A stretch of 64,000 bases of DNA from Nanobdellota archaeon (GCA_021818905.1 JAKASS010000003.1:50366-114365), one strand, 5' to 3'. Positions 50,241 to 58,666 are shown, counted from the stretch's first letter. Numbers and translations are program-made. The notes: generated from the sequence alone by a model not told the origin.

Positions 50241-50650
50241 AAATTTCGAGGGAAGCTATCAAAACTGCGGAAAGCTGGATAAAAACTGCTGAAACGATGC
50301 TTGATAAGAAAGTCTATAATACCGCTCTGTACAGTGAAGAGATGGCTGTAGAGATAGCATTGAAGGCTGTCATGCTGGCGATGGAGATCGAGCCGCCTAA
50401 AGTCCACAATATAACGGAAATCGTGGAGACGAACGTCCTGAATTCTGACAGGTTCCCCCGTAAATACAAGGAAGAGACAAGGGAGATGACCAGGTCATTA
50501 TTGCCAGAGCTTTTACGAAGCAGGCAAATAAGCGGATACACGTTCAATTATAACATAAATCAGAAAGATCTGGAGAAGTTGGCGATAAAATACTTGGAGG
50601 CGGCGCAGACCGCAGTTAAAACGTGCAAAAAGGTTGTCGACTGCCTCTAA
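50231..50650 (+). CDS. HEPN-domain protein, putative toxin of module 4
   Basis: HEPN protein of 139 residues: 'AIKTAESWIKTAETMLDKKV', 'ALYSEEMAVEIALKAVMLAM', 'PPKVHNITEIV' and 'LRSRQISGYTF', whose R-x4-Y is the family's late motif. It is coupled to the preceding antitoxin-NTase by a 10-nt overlap. This is the only one of the four modules on the plus strand. Confidence 0.8.
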   Translation: MGIEISREAIKTAESWIKTAETMLDKKVYNTALYSEEMAVEIALKAVMLAMEIEPPKVHNITEIVETNVLNSDRFPRKYKEETREMTRSLLPELLRSRQISGYTFNYNINQKDLEKLAIKYLEAAQTAVKTCKKVVDCL

Positions 50651-50676
50651 AAACCTATAAATTATATTCAACCGGA

Positions 50677-51957
50677 TCAAAGTTTATTGATCACGCCCTC
50701 TACCCTTGCGGCGGCGTCCCTTGGCTGTATTCCGTATTTCTTTGATATAGTCCCGACTATGAAGTTTACAACGTTTTTGTTCTTCTTGTATTTTTCCACT
50801 ATAGTTTTATCCGAGTTTAGCATTTCGCGTATCGTCTCGTCTATCTGCGGCTCAGAGAATTTCTTTATCTCTACTTTATCGCCCGCTTTTATCTTTTTAA
50901 GAACGTCCCTGGTTATGTCTATCTTCTGATCCGTTAAACCCAGTATCTCTTTGAAAACGCCGCTATTTGCCGGTTCTCCAAATCTTTTCATTATCTCCAA
51001 AGAAGCTATTATAGTTTTGAAATCAAATTCTTCTTCAAACTCGTTAATGAGGTTAAGGGCACCAGTATCAAAAGCTATAAGCTCAAGTATAGTGCTGTAA
51101 TTTGCCTTATGCTTGACTGCCAGCCCCATTGCTATTTTTGTCGGTATCCGCATAGCATTTTCAGAAAGATTTTTTGTATCATAAACGGTAAGATCTGGTT
51201 CGTAAATGAAACCGTATTCCTCTTCGCTTTCTTTTTTACGAGAGGTCTTCGTCGTGCCTGAGGCTGCGTCGAAAGACCTTGTTTCTTTCTCGGGAACGCC
51301 ACCTTTTTTAATTATCGCGCCTTGTCTTGTGATCTCATATTGTGCCGCGGCTATTAGATTCTTTATCCCGGTGACGTTTTTTATTTCGACTCTTTCCTCC
51401 GCTAATGATATGTTAAGATCCGTCTTTACCTCTTGATTTACATCGACTCCTTGGTAATGAAGTATGGTCCTTAAAGTAAACACCATCTCTCTAAGCTCCT
51501 CTTCAGTTGTTATGTCGGGCTCTGTGACTATTTCGACTAAAGGGATGCCGGAGCGATTAAAGTCTAGCAGAGTATAGCCTTCTTCTCTTATTATCCGCGC
51601 CGGATCTTCTTCTATCTGTATTCTCCTTATCCCGACCCTTTTTTTCTCCAATTCTAGGAATCCGTCGCTCCCTATCGATTCGGAAAGCTGTGTTATCTGA
51701 AAAGACTTCGGCAGGTCGGGATAGAAATAAACTTTTCTTATGAAAGAAATATCTTCCCTTACCCTGCAGTTAAGCGCTATCGCGATGGATTTAGCTACCC
51801 TGACCGCTTCCTCGTTTAGGACCGGCCTTGAGCCGGGAAAACCGACACATATCGGGCATATTTGTGAGTTTGGTTCCCTTGTTTCGCTTGTAGAGTCGCT
51901 GCAGAACAGTTTTGTTTTGGTCGGAAGTGCAACGTGAACTTCTAGTCCTATCTTCAT
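50677..51957 (-). CDS. gatB: Asp-tRNA(Asn)/Glu-tRNA(Gln) amidotransferase subunit B
   Basis: GatB binds the misacylated tRNA and phosphorylates its Asp or Glu. 'IGLEVHVALPTKTKLFCSDS', 'CPICVGFPGSRPVLNEEAV', 'RIQIEEDPARI', 'LLDFNRSGIPLVEIVTEPDI' and 'EVKTDLNISL' are family signatures. The C-terminal YqeY/tail domain is present but short; 426 residues is below the usual 470-490. The start overlaps the gatA stop by 4 nt, giving the order gatC-gatA-gatB. Confidence 0.95.
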   Translation of the reverse strand: MKIGLEVHVALPTKTKLFCSDSTSETREPNSQICPICVGFPGSRPVLNEEAVRVAKSIAIALNCRVREDISFIRKVYFYPDLPKSFQITQLSESIGSDGFLELEKKRVGIRRIQIEEDPARIIREEGYTLLDFNRSGIPLVEIVTEPDITTEEELREMVFTLRTILHYQGVDVNQEVKTDLNISLAEERVEIKNVTGIKNLIAAAQYEITRQGAIIKKGGVPEKETRSFDAASGTTKTSRKKESEEEYGFIYEPDLTVYDTKNLSENAMRIPTKIAMGLAVKHKANYSTILELIAFDTGALNLINEFEEEFDFKTIIASLEIMKRFGEPANSGVFKEILGLTDQKIDITRDVLKKIKAGDKVEIKKFSEPQIDETIREMLNSDKTIVEKYKKNKNVVNFIVGTISKKYGIQPRDAAARVEGVINKL

Positions 51958-53303
51958 ATGGCACCGATATTATATTTGAATCTGTATTTGAATTTCCCTT
52001 CCCAATTTTCGACAAAAGATATGGGCGCATAGTCGTTGAAGTGGTCGCCAACTATCTGCGCGCCAATCGGCATGTCGTCAATATACTCATACGGAAAAGA
52101 AACGTGGGGGAAACCGCATAGATTCGGCGGGATAGTCAACATATCCAAAGCATAAGTTTGCACGGGCGAAAGCTTTTCTACCTCGGATATTTTAGGCGTG
52201 GTTATCGACATAGTAGGAGATATTATGAGACTTTCCCTAAGAATCCTGCGCATCTTTTCGCCAAGCATCGCTCTTACCTTCAATGCCTTGACATAATACC
52301 TGTTCTTGACGCTTGCCCCCCTAACGAACGTCCCTAATATTATCCTTCTCTTGGCTTCCGAACCAAATTGCATCCTGGCTTCTGTAAAGAAATCGTTATA
52401 TCTTTTTGAAAAGTCTCCCACCTTAAAACCATATTTGAAGCCAGTATACCTGGCAAGATTCGTCGAGGCCTCCGCGGTGGATATGATATAATAAGCCGGT
52501 ATGGCCGCTTCTATGTCTTTCAAATCAACATAGTTTATCTTATAATCCATCGACTTGAGCTTTTCCAAAAGCTTATCAAACGCGGACCTTACTTTGTCGT
52601 CCAGACCGTTCATAAGCTGGTTTATCACCGAAAACTGTATTTTTGGTTCGTCTCTCAACCTTGCATCAAGAGAAGTCGTGTCTTTTTCGTCCCTACCAAC
52701 AGACATGTTTAATACTTTTCTTATATCTGCCGCCGATCTTGCCATAAAACCTATCTTGTCCAGAGAATTTGCATAATCTATAAGACCATTCCTTGATACG
52801 ACCCCATAGGTGGGTGTAAATCCGACGACGCCGCAGAACGCTGCGGGTGCGGATATAGAACCGCCCGTGGACTCTGCCACCGCCACATGATATTTTAAGA
52901 TAGAGGTCGCCACTGCCGCTCCGCTACTCGAGCCGCCCGCGACGTAATCGACATTAAAAGGATTTCTAGCCGGGGTCTCGCAATTTATGCCAAAACTCCC
53001 GAAGCCGAATTCGTCCATGTTTGTTTTGCCTAAAAATGCGAAGCCCTGTCTCTGCAATCTTTCCACAACTGTCGCGTTAAACGGTGGCTTGTAAGTCTTT
53101 AGTATTTTTGATGATGCTGTGCTTTCGACTCCCCTTACACAAATATTGTCCTTCACGCTGAAAGGAAAACCATCTCGCAAGTCTTCATTAAGATTGTTAA
53201 ATACGTGTAACTCTCTATTTTTTCCTTTAAGCTCTTCTAAAAGTTTCTGGTAATAGTCCTTGGGTTTGTCTTTTGACTCAAATTCTGAAATATAACTTTT
53301 CAT
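51954..53303 (-). CDS. gatA: Asp-tRNA(Asn)/Glu-tRNA(Gln) amidotransferase subunit A
   Basis: GatA is the amidase-signature subunit that releases ammonia from glutamine. The catalytic Lys is K51 ('FPFSVKDNICVRG'), the Ser pair lies in 'VAGGSSSGAAVATSI' and 'ESTGGSISAPAAFCG'. At 449 residues it is near normal length. The start overlaps the gatC stop (ATGA). Its first 50 codons were copied into the chimeric pseudogene at 55284-55526. Confidence 0.95.
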   Translation of the reverse strand: MKSYISEFESKDKPKDYYQKLLEELKGKNRELHVFNNLNEDLRDGFPFSVKDNICVRGVESTASSKILKTYKPPFNATVVERLQRQGFAFLGKTNMDEFGFGSFGINCETPARNPFNVDYVAGGSSSGAAVATSILKYHVAVAESTGGSISAPAAFCGVVGFTPTYGVVSRNGLIDYANSLDKIGFMARSAADIRKVLNMSVGRDEKDTTSLDARLRDEPKIQFSVINQLMNGLDDKVRSAFDKLLEKLKSMDYKINYVDLKDIEAAIPAYYIISTAEASTNLARYTGFKYGFKVGDFSKRYNDFFTEARMQFGSEAKRRIILGTFVRGASVKNRYYVKALKVRAMLGEKMRRILRESLIISPTMSITTPKISEVEKLSPVQTYALDMLTIPPNLCGFPHVSFPYEYIDDMPIGAQIVGDHFNDYAPISFVENWEGKFKYRFKYNIGAI

Positions 53304-53572
53304 ACTTCTGGTCCTACGACGTACAGGCGATGGGTCTTTGTGTTGTCCAAAAGCTCTTTCTTTTCCTTAAATTCCTTAGGAATGTCCTTTCTCATGATGC
53401 CTGGTATCTCTACTGGATGGTAAGCAGGTTCTACATTTCCGCATTCTACACCGTCGAGTTTATTAAAATAGTTTATAACTTCCTCTAAGTCATTCTTTAT
53501 TGTTTCTGATTCCGTTTCTGTAAGGCCGATCCTTGCGGTTTCTAGCAAAGATTTGAATTCCCGATCATCCAT
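53300..53572 (-). CDS. gatC: Asp-tRNA(Asn)/Glu-tRNA(Gln) amidotransferase subunit C
   Basis: The 90-residue GatC fits the family: 'LLETARIGLTETESETIKND', 'LEEVINYFNKLDGVECGNVE' and the C-terminal 'MRKDIP'. GatC wraps around GatA and stabilises the complex. It is first in the gatCAB operon. A close paralog lies at 55523. Confidence 0.9.
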   Translation of the reverse strand: MDDREFKSLLETARIGLTETESETIKNDLEEVINYFNKLDGVECGNVEPAYHPVEIPGIMRKDIPKEFKEKKELLDNTKTHRLYVVGPEV

Positions 53573-53709
53573 AAATTAGAAACTAGTTTTATCCTTATAA
53601 CCATTAATCTGATTATTTGACGGTAGGTTTAGCCGTTTCAGAATTTAAATGAAGAGAACGCTGAGAGGCCGAGGGCTGCTAAATAGTGCGGCCGTCTTTA
53701 TCCCGACGT

Positions 53710-55026
53710 TTAAACGTCAAGGAGCCACTTCCACAATGGGATGAACCTTATCTTCTTGCCTTTTACCTTTTCCTCGGCTTCGTAGTCCCAGGTTATGACA
53801 TGACCGATATCTAACTTATAAAAATCCATTGCGGCAAGGAGAGCGCTTTTTTCTCTCTCTTTTGTAGGGCTATCCGAAACCGTGTATGCACATTGTATCA
53901 GTTTTTCTACTTTATTCCCGTCAGTCACGACAAAATCGACTTCTTTCCCGCTTAGATCTTTCCAAAATCCTACGGTAATCGTAGCTTTTTCCTCCTTTCT
54001 TCTTAATAATTCTATATAAACTAAATTTTCTAATAGCCTGCCTTTTTGCATGTCGGAATTGAAAAGCGTCGCCATCCCGGTGTCGACAATGTATAATTTT
54101 TTGTGGGTCTGGGGCCTCTTTTTTATGCTTCTGGAGTAAGGGAATAATTGATAGAGTAAAAACACTTCCTGTGCGTATTTTATAAAGCTATTTATCGTCT
54201 TCTTACTTGCGTTCACGTCGATAGTCTTGAAAAAATTGTTTATTTTTGTGACGCTGAATTGCTGAGAAAAGCTCCCTATCGAATAGCGGATAGTCTTGTC
54301 GAGGAGGTCTACGTCTCTTATCTTGAACCTCTTTATTATGTCTCTAAAAAATATCGCATTGTAGTATTCAGAGAGGATCTTTATCTTTTTATTTACGTCC
54401 TCCTCCTCGGATACTTCGGGGAACCCGCCGTACACTAGATATTCATCTAAAAGCCCGAGTATGGCCGCTAGTTTTTTCTGTGAATATATCGTCGTTTTAT
54501 CGAGTGCGAAAGCTTTCGCTAGAATGAACTCCCGAAATGAAAAGGGGTAGACTATGTAAGTCAAGTTTCTGCCGCTAAGCGAGGTGGATATTTCCGCACT
54601 TAAGAACTTAGAACTTGAGCCCGTAACGAATATATTATATTTTCCGCTATCATACATCCGCCTTATCCACTTCTCCCAGCCGTCCACGTTTTGTATCTCG
54701 TCGACGAACAGCCATATCTTGTCTTTTTTGGCTCCATACAACTCATAATACGCGCCGGTCAAGTCTTCGAGGTCGCCTGCAGATATACTTCCAAGCCTCT
54801 CATCCTCAAAATTTATATAGATTATCGATTTTTTGTCTATGTTTTCATTTACGATTAGATCATTTATTGTCGAGAACAGCAGGTAGGTTTTACCAGAGCG
54901 TCTCACTCCCGTTACCACCACGATTTTCTTGCCGCTTACATCTAGTTTTAATTCCCTGCCGATCATTTCGGGTAGTTTTCTCTCCGACCATTCTACCAAA
55001 AGCTTCTTGAAGATTTCCTTTTTCAT
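53710..55026 (-). CDS. AAA ATPase with DUF4143 domain, copy 1
   Basis: Walker A 'GVRRSGKTYLL', Walker B 'KIWLFVDEIQNVDGWEKWIR' and 'IFVTGSSSKFLSAEISTSLS' belong to the AAA_14 family. 'FSFREFILAKAF' and 'LVYGGFPEVSEE' lead into DUF4143. The C-terminal nuclease-like fold has 'KEVDFVV', but the expected E-x-K strand reads 'LIQCAY', so it is probably not a nuclease. It ends with 'YEAEEKVKGKKIRFIPLWKW', shared almost exactly with copy 3. ATG 55026 is chosen because TATA and two palindromes lie immediately upstream. The cellular role of these ATPases is unknown; defence, mobile-element or partner-binding roles are possible. Confidence 0.83.
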   Translation of the reverse strand: MKKEIFKKLLVEWSERKLPEMIGRELKLDVSGKKIVVVTGVRRSGKTYLLFSTINDLIVNENIDKKSIIYINFEDERLGSISAGDLEDLTGAYYELYGAKKDKIWLFVDEIQNVDGWEKWIRRMYDSGKYNIFVTGSSSKFLSAEISTSLSGRNLTYIVYPFSFREFILAKAFALDKTTIYSQKKLAAILGLLDEYLVYGGFPEVSEEEDVNKKIKILSEYYNAIFFRDIIKRFKIRDVDLLDKTIRYSIGSFSQQFSVTKINNFFKTIDVNASKKTINSFIKYAQEVFLLYQLFPYSRSIKKRPQTHKKLYIVDTGMATLFNSDMQKGRLLENLVYIELLRRKEEKATITVGFWKDLSGKEVDFVVTDGNKVEKLIQCAYTVSDSPTKEREKSALLAAMDFYKLDIGHVITWDYEAEEKVKGKKIRFIPLWKWLLDV

Positions 55027-55075
55027 GTTTTCTATAGGAAACGTAAATATATAAATCTTGTTTCTTATAAGAAAC
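55027..55075. promoter_or_regulatory. Twin palindromic operators around the TATA box of AAA ATPase copy 1
   Basis: GTTTTCTATAGGAAAC (55027-55042, one mismatch between arms) and GTTTCTTATAAGAAAC (55060-55075, perfect) flank the TATA element at 55044-55056. Both are followed by GTAA, and their centres are 33 bp apart. The first abuts the start codon. Confidence 0.75.
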
Positions 55076-55283
55076 GTAATTATGGCGATGATTTGACCGG
55101 TCAAGGCGACGTCGATCGGACATCTGTCGCTACACTGCTGTTATCGTCGCCTGGATGGTCGTAATGGCTTGGGTACCTTTAGAGCAAGCGGACCTGCCCA
55201 TATGTCGTCATTTACTCCAAGGCTGACTGAAATCTGTTGATCGTGCTTTGAATCAAGTATCTGACGATGATAATAAGTTTAGT

Positions 55284-55526
55284 TTATATGGAACCGTAAA
55301 CAGAAAATTCGATCGGATTGGGATAACTTCCTATTTTCTTTGCCTCTGCGCGTTTTAGTCCTAGATAGGTATCTATTACGCTGAATGGAAAACCTTCGTG
55401 TAACTCTTCATTAAAATTGTTGAAAGCGTGGAGCTCTTTGTTCTTTTCCCTAAGTTCTTCTAAAAGCTTCTGATAATAATCCTTTGGCTTCTATTTTGCC
55501 TCGAATTCGGATATTAGACTTTTCAT
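55284..55526 (-). pseudogene. Chimeric pseudogene: gatA N-terminus joined in frame to glnA C-terminus
   Basis: Codons 1-48 match gatA ('MKSLISEFEAK' then 'KPKDYYQKLLEELREKNKEL'), and codons 49-80 match the glnA C-terminus ('SVIDTYLGLKRAEAKKIGSY', 'PNPIEFSVYGSI'). Codon 12 is TAG where gatA has Asp. The junction lies at a short stretch similar in both parents (ACGCTGA-A/C-AGGAAAA). It overlaps the end of gatC copy 2 by 4 nt, exactly as gatA overlaps gatC. The spacer 55105-55283 shows nothing I recognise. Confidence 0.88.
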
Positions 55527-55795
55527 ACTTCCGGCCCGATGACATAGGAACGATGGGTCTTTGTGTTGTCTAAAAGTCTTTTCTTCTCTTTGAAATCTTC
55601 TGGCGTGTCTTCCCTCATCATGCCGGATATCTCCACGGAGTGATAGGCGGGTCCTACGTTCCCGCATTCGATATCGTCCAATCTGTTAAAATAGACTATG
55701 ACCTCCTCTAGGTCTTTCTTTATCTCTTCTGATTCGGCTTCCGTAAGGCTTATCCTCGCGGTTTCCAGCAACGATTTAAATTCTTTATCGTGCAT
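55523..55795 (-). CDS. Second copy of GatC
   Basis: The 90 residues are collinear with gatC at 53300 ('LLETARISLTEAESEEIKKD', 'IECGNVGPAYHSVEISGMMR', 'KTHRSYVIGPEV'), with about four-fifths identity and no frameshift or stop. It came with the duplicated gatC-gatA block, but its gatA partner is the dead chimera at 55284. It may still be translated and compete with or back up GatC, or be at an early stage of decay. Confidence 0.8.
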   Translation of the reverse strand: MHDKEFKSLLETARISLTEAESEEIKKDLEEVIVYFNRLDDIECGNVGPAYHSVEISGMMREDTPEDFKEKKRLLDNTKTHRSYVIGPEV

Positions 55796-55809
55796 AATTT
55801 ATGCTCGAA

Positions 55810-57063
55810 TCATTTTAAATCCAGCAGCCACTTCCATAGGGGAATCAACTTTATCCTGCCGCAGTCTACCTTCTCTTCAAGTTCGTCTTTTTTTGTTATG
55901 ATAACGCCTTCTTTTTTACCGAATCTTTTCATGAATTCTTCTACTGGCTTTAGATCGTTTTTATCGATTCGCTCCCGGTATTTGACTTCTATCGGGACAT
56001 CCTCGTAGACCATGTCTACCTCATTTGAATTTTTCCAGAAAGCCGAGGCTTTTGCCTTGTTTATCACTGCGGACTCTACCATCCTGCCGAAGAACGTGTC
56101 GTCTATATTCTGTTTGTATAAGTAAGTTATCGCATTATCTGTAGGATATGCCCTTTTTCTTTTTCTTAACGTAGCTGCATTACCTTTTCTGTAATTGCCA
56201 AGCATAGAAATCAAAAAGCTCTCCTGAAGATAGGAGATGTAATCTTTTATGACTCTTCTATCCTTTCCAAATTGCCTGCTTAGAGACTGATAATCCACGT
56301 ACATGCCGGGGTTTGTAGCTATTAATTCGAGGAGGGTCTTGAGAAATCCTGGATCGTCTATTTTAGAAATCTTCGGGATATCGCGGTATATTATTCTGTC
56401 GATCACTAATGCCCCTATATATTCCCTGAACTCAGTGTCGTTTTTAAGAGAGAAGGTTTCCGGGAACCCCCCCATGCGCACGAACTTCACGAGGAGTGGC
56501 CTAAGTACGGTTTCGTAAGGCGTCTTTTCTTTAATGTTATTGAATTTTAGGTATTCTTTAAACGAAAAAGTCCTTAAAATAAACTGGAAAACCCTGCCGG
56601 CAAGGGTCTCTTTGGTCTTCTTTTTTATGAACAGCGATTCCGAACCACTTATAATGAATTTAAGTTTCGGATATAAGTCGTAGTATTTCTTGACCTCGTT
56701 TTCCCAATTTTCGCTTTTCTGGATCTCATCAAGGAATATATAAACGCGTCTGGCTCTTAGGTCCTTGCCGTGAATATCATTATACGCATTTATTATGTCG
56801 CCGAGACCCCCCGAGGTTTCATCAAAGGAGAAAAAGAGCACGTCCGTCGGATCCGCCCTTTCACTGATAAGCTTTTGTATCAGTTGATATATCACCGTGG
56901 TTTTGCCTGTCCTTCTTAGCCCTACGAGCGCGATGATAAATCTGTCCGCCATGTGCTCTAAGACGTCATAATAGCAATCTCTTTTGAACGACAGTGCTAG
57001 ATCGGGATCGACTTTCCCGCTCAGCCACCAATGATTGAATTCTTCGATTACGGCTCTTTCCAT
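55810..57063 (-). CDS. AAA ATPase with DUF4143-like nuclease-fold domain, copy 2
   Basis: Walker A 'GLRRTGKTTVIYQL', Walker B 'RVYIFLDEIQKSENWENEVK', 'FIISGSESLFIKKKTKETLA' and 'FSFKEYLKF' mark the same AAA family. The C-terminal domain has 'NEVDMVYEDVPIEVKYRERI', with an intact D ... E-x-K pattern, so this copy could retain nuclease chemistry, unlike copies 1 and 3. It ends 'IKLIPLWKWLLDLK'. ATG 57063 is chosen over the frame up to 57177, since TATA and two palindromes lie directly before it. It lies 14 nt upstream of gatC copy 2. Confidence 0.83.
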   Translation of the reverse strand: MERAVIEEFNHWWLSGKVDPDLALSFKRDCYYDVLEHMADRFIIALVGLRRTGKTTVIYQLIQKLISERADPTDVLFFSFDETSGGLGDIINAYNDIHGKDLRARRVYIFLDEIQKSENWENEVKKYYDLYPKLKFIISGSESLFIKKKTKETLAGRVFQFILRTFSFKEYLKFNNIKEKTPYETVLRPLLVKFVRMGGFPETFSLKNDTEFREYIGALVIDRIIYRDIPKISKIDDPGFLKTLLELIATNPGMYVDYQSLSRQFGKDRRVIKDYISYLQESFLISMLGNYRKGNAATLRKRKRAYPTDNAITYLYKQNIDDTFFGRMVESAVINKAKASAFWKNSNEVDMVYEDVPIEVKYRERIDKNDLKPVEEFMKRFGKKEGVIITKKDELEEKVDCGRIKLIPLWKWLLDLK

Positions 57064-57064
57064 A

Positions 57065-57114
57065 TGTACATCAGGATGTATATGTTTATATATATTACGT
57101 ACATCGCGATGTAC
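57065..57114. promoter_or_regulatory. Twin palindromic operators around the TATA box of AAA ATPase copy 2
   Basis: TGTACATC-AG-GATGTATA (57065-57082, one mismatch between arms) and GTACATCGCGATGTAC (57099-57114, perfect) flank the TATA element at 57085-57097. Centres are 33 bp apart and the first site begins 1 nt before the start codon. This is the same layout as for copy 1, with an unrelated sequence. Confidence 0.75.
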
Positions 57115-57245
57115 ATGAAAAAGTGGGAAATTTTCCCGCTTTTCTAAATTATTGGTGCCGAAAGAAGCTTTTATCACTTTGCGTACTAAGTTAACTTTCT
57201 TTCTGGGAGAATATCTTTATCGCGATAAAGAAAAATGCCAAAGAT

Positions 57246-57400
57246 ATGAAGAGGACGCCGAGAGTCCGAGGACGACTAGACAGTGCGGCCGGTTTTATCC
57301 CGGCGTTTAAACGTCAAGGAGCCACTTCCACAAGGGAACGAACCTTATCTTCTTTCCCTTGACCTTTTCCTCGGCTTCGTAGTCCCAGGTTATCACGAGA
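57246..57400 (-). repeat. Repeat covering the 3' end and downstream flank of ATPase copies 1 and 3
   Basis: This segment aligns with 53649-53804 at high identity. The match covers the last 30 or so codons and about 60 bp beyond the stop codon (TAAACGTCAAGGAGCCACTT region). Upstream of it the two genes diverge strongly. The rest of 57178-57306 has no gene. Confidence 0.75.
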
Positions 57401-58587
57401 AGGTTGTCGCAACGTAACTCTTTAGAGGCCCCAATAAGATTGTTTATTTCTCTATCGTTTATGTACCGTCTATCCGACGCATATGTAACTTGGATCAACT
57501 CTGTGATTTTACTCCCGTTCTTTAACGCGAAATCGACTTCTCTTTGTTGGTGGTCTTTCCAATAGAATATGCCATATGCATTTATGCCGATTTTTGATGT
57601 TCTTCTGGATAATTCTACCGCAACTGCATTTTCCATAAGGATGCCCTTCCTCTCACTAAGGGTCGGGCTCATGTAAACTGAGAGCCCCGTGTCTATGGAA
57701 TAGATTTTTTTAGGGGCGAACACCGCTTCCTTTAATTTAAAAGAAAACCTTGTTAGCTTCAAAAATAGGTACGCTTCTTCTAGATATCCGACCCATTTGG
57801 ATATAGTTATCTTGTGTTTGACCCCAGTCAATTTTATTAGGGAGGAATAACTAAATTCCTTTGAGATGTTGGCCATCAAAAACGCGGCTACCGCTTTCAA
57901 ATCCTCTTCATTTTTTACCTTATGGCGCTTTATTACATCCTTCGTTATTATGTCATTGTAAATCGATTTTAAAAAATCTTTTCCAAATTTTAGGACTTCT
58001 GGAAATCCGCCTTCATTTAGATATGTATGCAATGCCACACCTACTCTGGCCCGCTCTGCGGTAGTCAATGCGCCGAGATATTTGGTCCCCATGTATCCCA
58101 GATACTCTCTGAAACTAAACGGAAAAAGGATGAAATCTAGATGCCTGCCAGTCAAAGACGTAGCTAATTCTCCGCTCAAAAGTGCGGAGTTGGAACCGGT
58201 CACAATCACTTTTTTTGTGTCTCTCAGCCTACTAACGAATTTTTCCCAACCGTATACCTCCTGTATTTCATCGAGTACTATATTTTCTATATCGTCACCA
58301 TAAAGTTCATAAAATGCCTGCAAAACTTTGTTTAAATCAGAAGTTTCGAGTTTTATCAATCTATCATCATCGAAATTTATGTATCCGGATTTTTTGCCTC
58401 TAAAAAGTTCCTCAGAGAGTGTTGATTTTCCGCATCTACGTATACCGAGTATGATGATCGCGTTTGGATGAGAAAGATATTTTTCTATTTTTATATCCTC
58501 TCTATTTATTATCTTTTCTTTCTTAAACTTCTCTTCAAGCTGTGCTCTTTGATCGATTATTACCTGCTTTAGTTGCTCAATGTCCAT
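57307..58587 (-). CDS. AAA ATPase with DUF4143 domain, copy 3
   Basis: Walker A 'GIRRCGKSTLSEEL', Walker B 'IENIVLDEIQEVYGWEKFVS' and 'VIVTGSNSALLSGELATSLT' with 'FPFSFREYLGY' mark the family; 'LNEGGFPEVLKF' precedes DUF4143. In the C-terminal fold 'REVDFALKNGSKITELIQVT' lacks the E-x-K strand (IQV instead), as in copy 1. It ends 'WDYEAEEKVKGKKIRFVPLW', nearly identical to copy 1. A TATA element (TTTTTATATGC, complement of 58607-58617) is centred 24 nt before ATG 58587. Confidence 0.83.
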   Translation of the reverse strand: MDIEQLKQVIIDQRAQLEEKFKKEKIINREDIKIEKYLSHPNAIIILGIRRCGKSTLSEELFRGKKSGYINFDDDRLIKLETSDLNKVLQAFYELYGDDIENIVLDEIQEVYGWEKFVSRLRDTKKVIVTGSNSALLSGELATSLTGRHLDFILFPFSFREYLGYMGTKYLGALTTAERARVGVALHTYLNEGGFPEVLKFGKDFLKSIYNDIITKDVIKRHKVKNEEDLKAVAAFLMANISKEFSYSSLIKLTGVKHKITISKWVGYLEEAYLFLKLTRFSFKLKEAVFAPKKIYSIDTGLSVYMSPTLSERKGILMENAVAVELSRRTSKIGINAYGIFYWKDHQQREVDFALKNGSKITELIQVTYASDRRYINDREINNLIGASKELRCDNLLVITWDYEAEEKVKGKKIRFVPLWKWLLDV

Positions 58588-58611
58588 CCTAAATGATCTA
58601 TTTTCGCATAT

Positions 58612-58666
58612 AAAAAGCTTTCTATTAAGAATAGAAAGCTTTTATAAAAAGCTTTCTATTAAGAAT
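58612..58666. promoter_or_regulatory. Inverted and direct repeats between ATPase copy 3 and a divergent small ORF
   Basis: AAAAGCTTTCTAT (58613-58625) and its exact complement at 58631-58643 form a 13-bp inverted repeat with a 5-bp spacer. A 21-bp unit starting at 58612 is repeated at 58646, a 34-bp period. A TATA-like TTTATAAAAA at 58641-58650 faces the plus strand. The site could control both directions. Confidence 0.65.
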
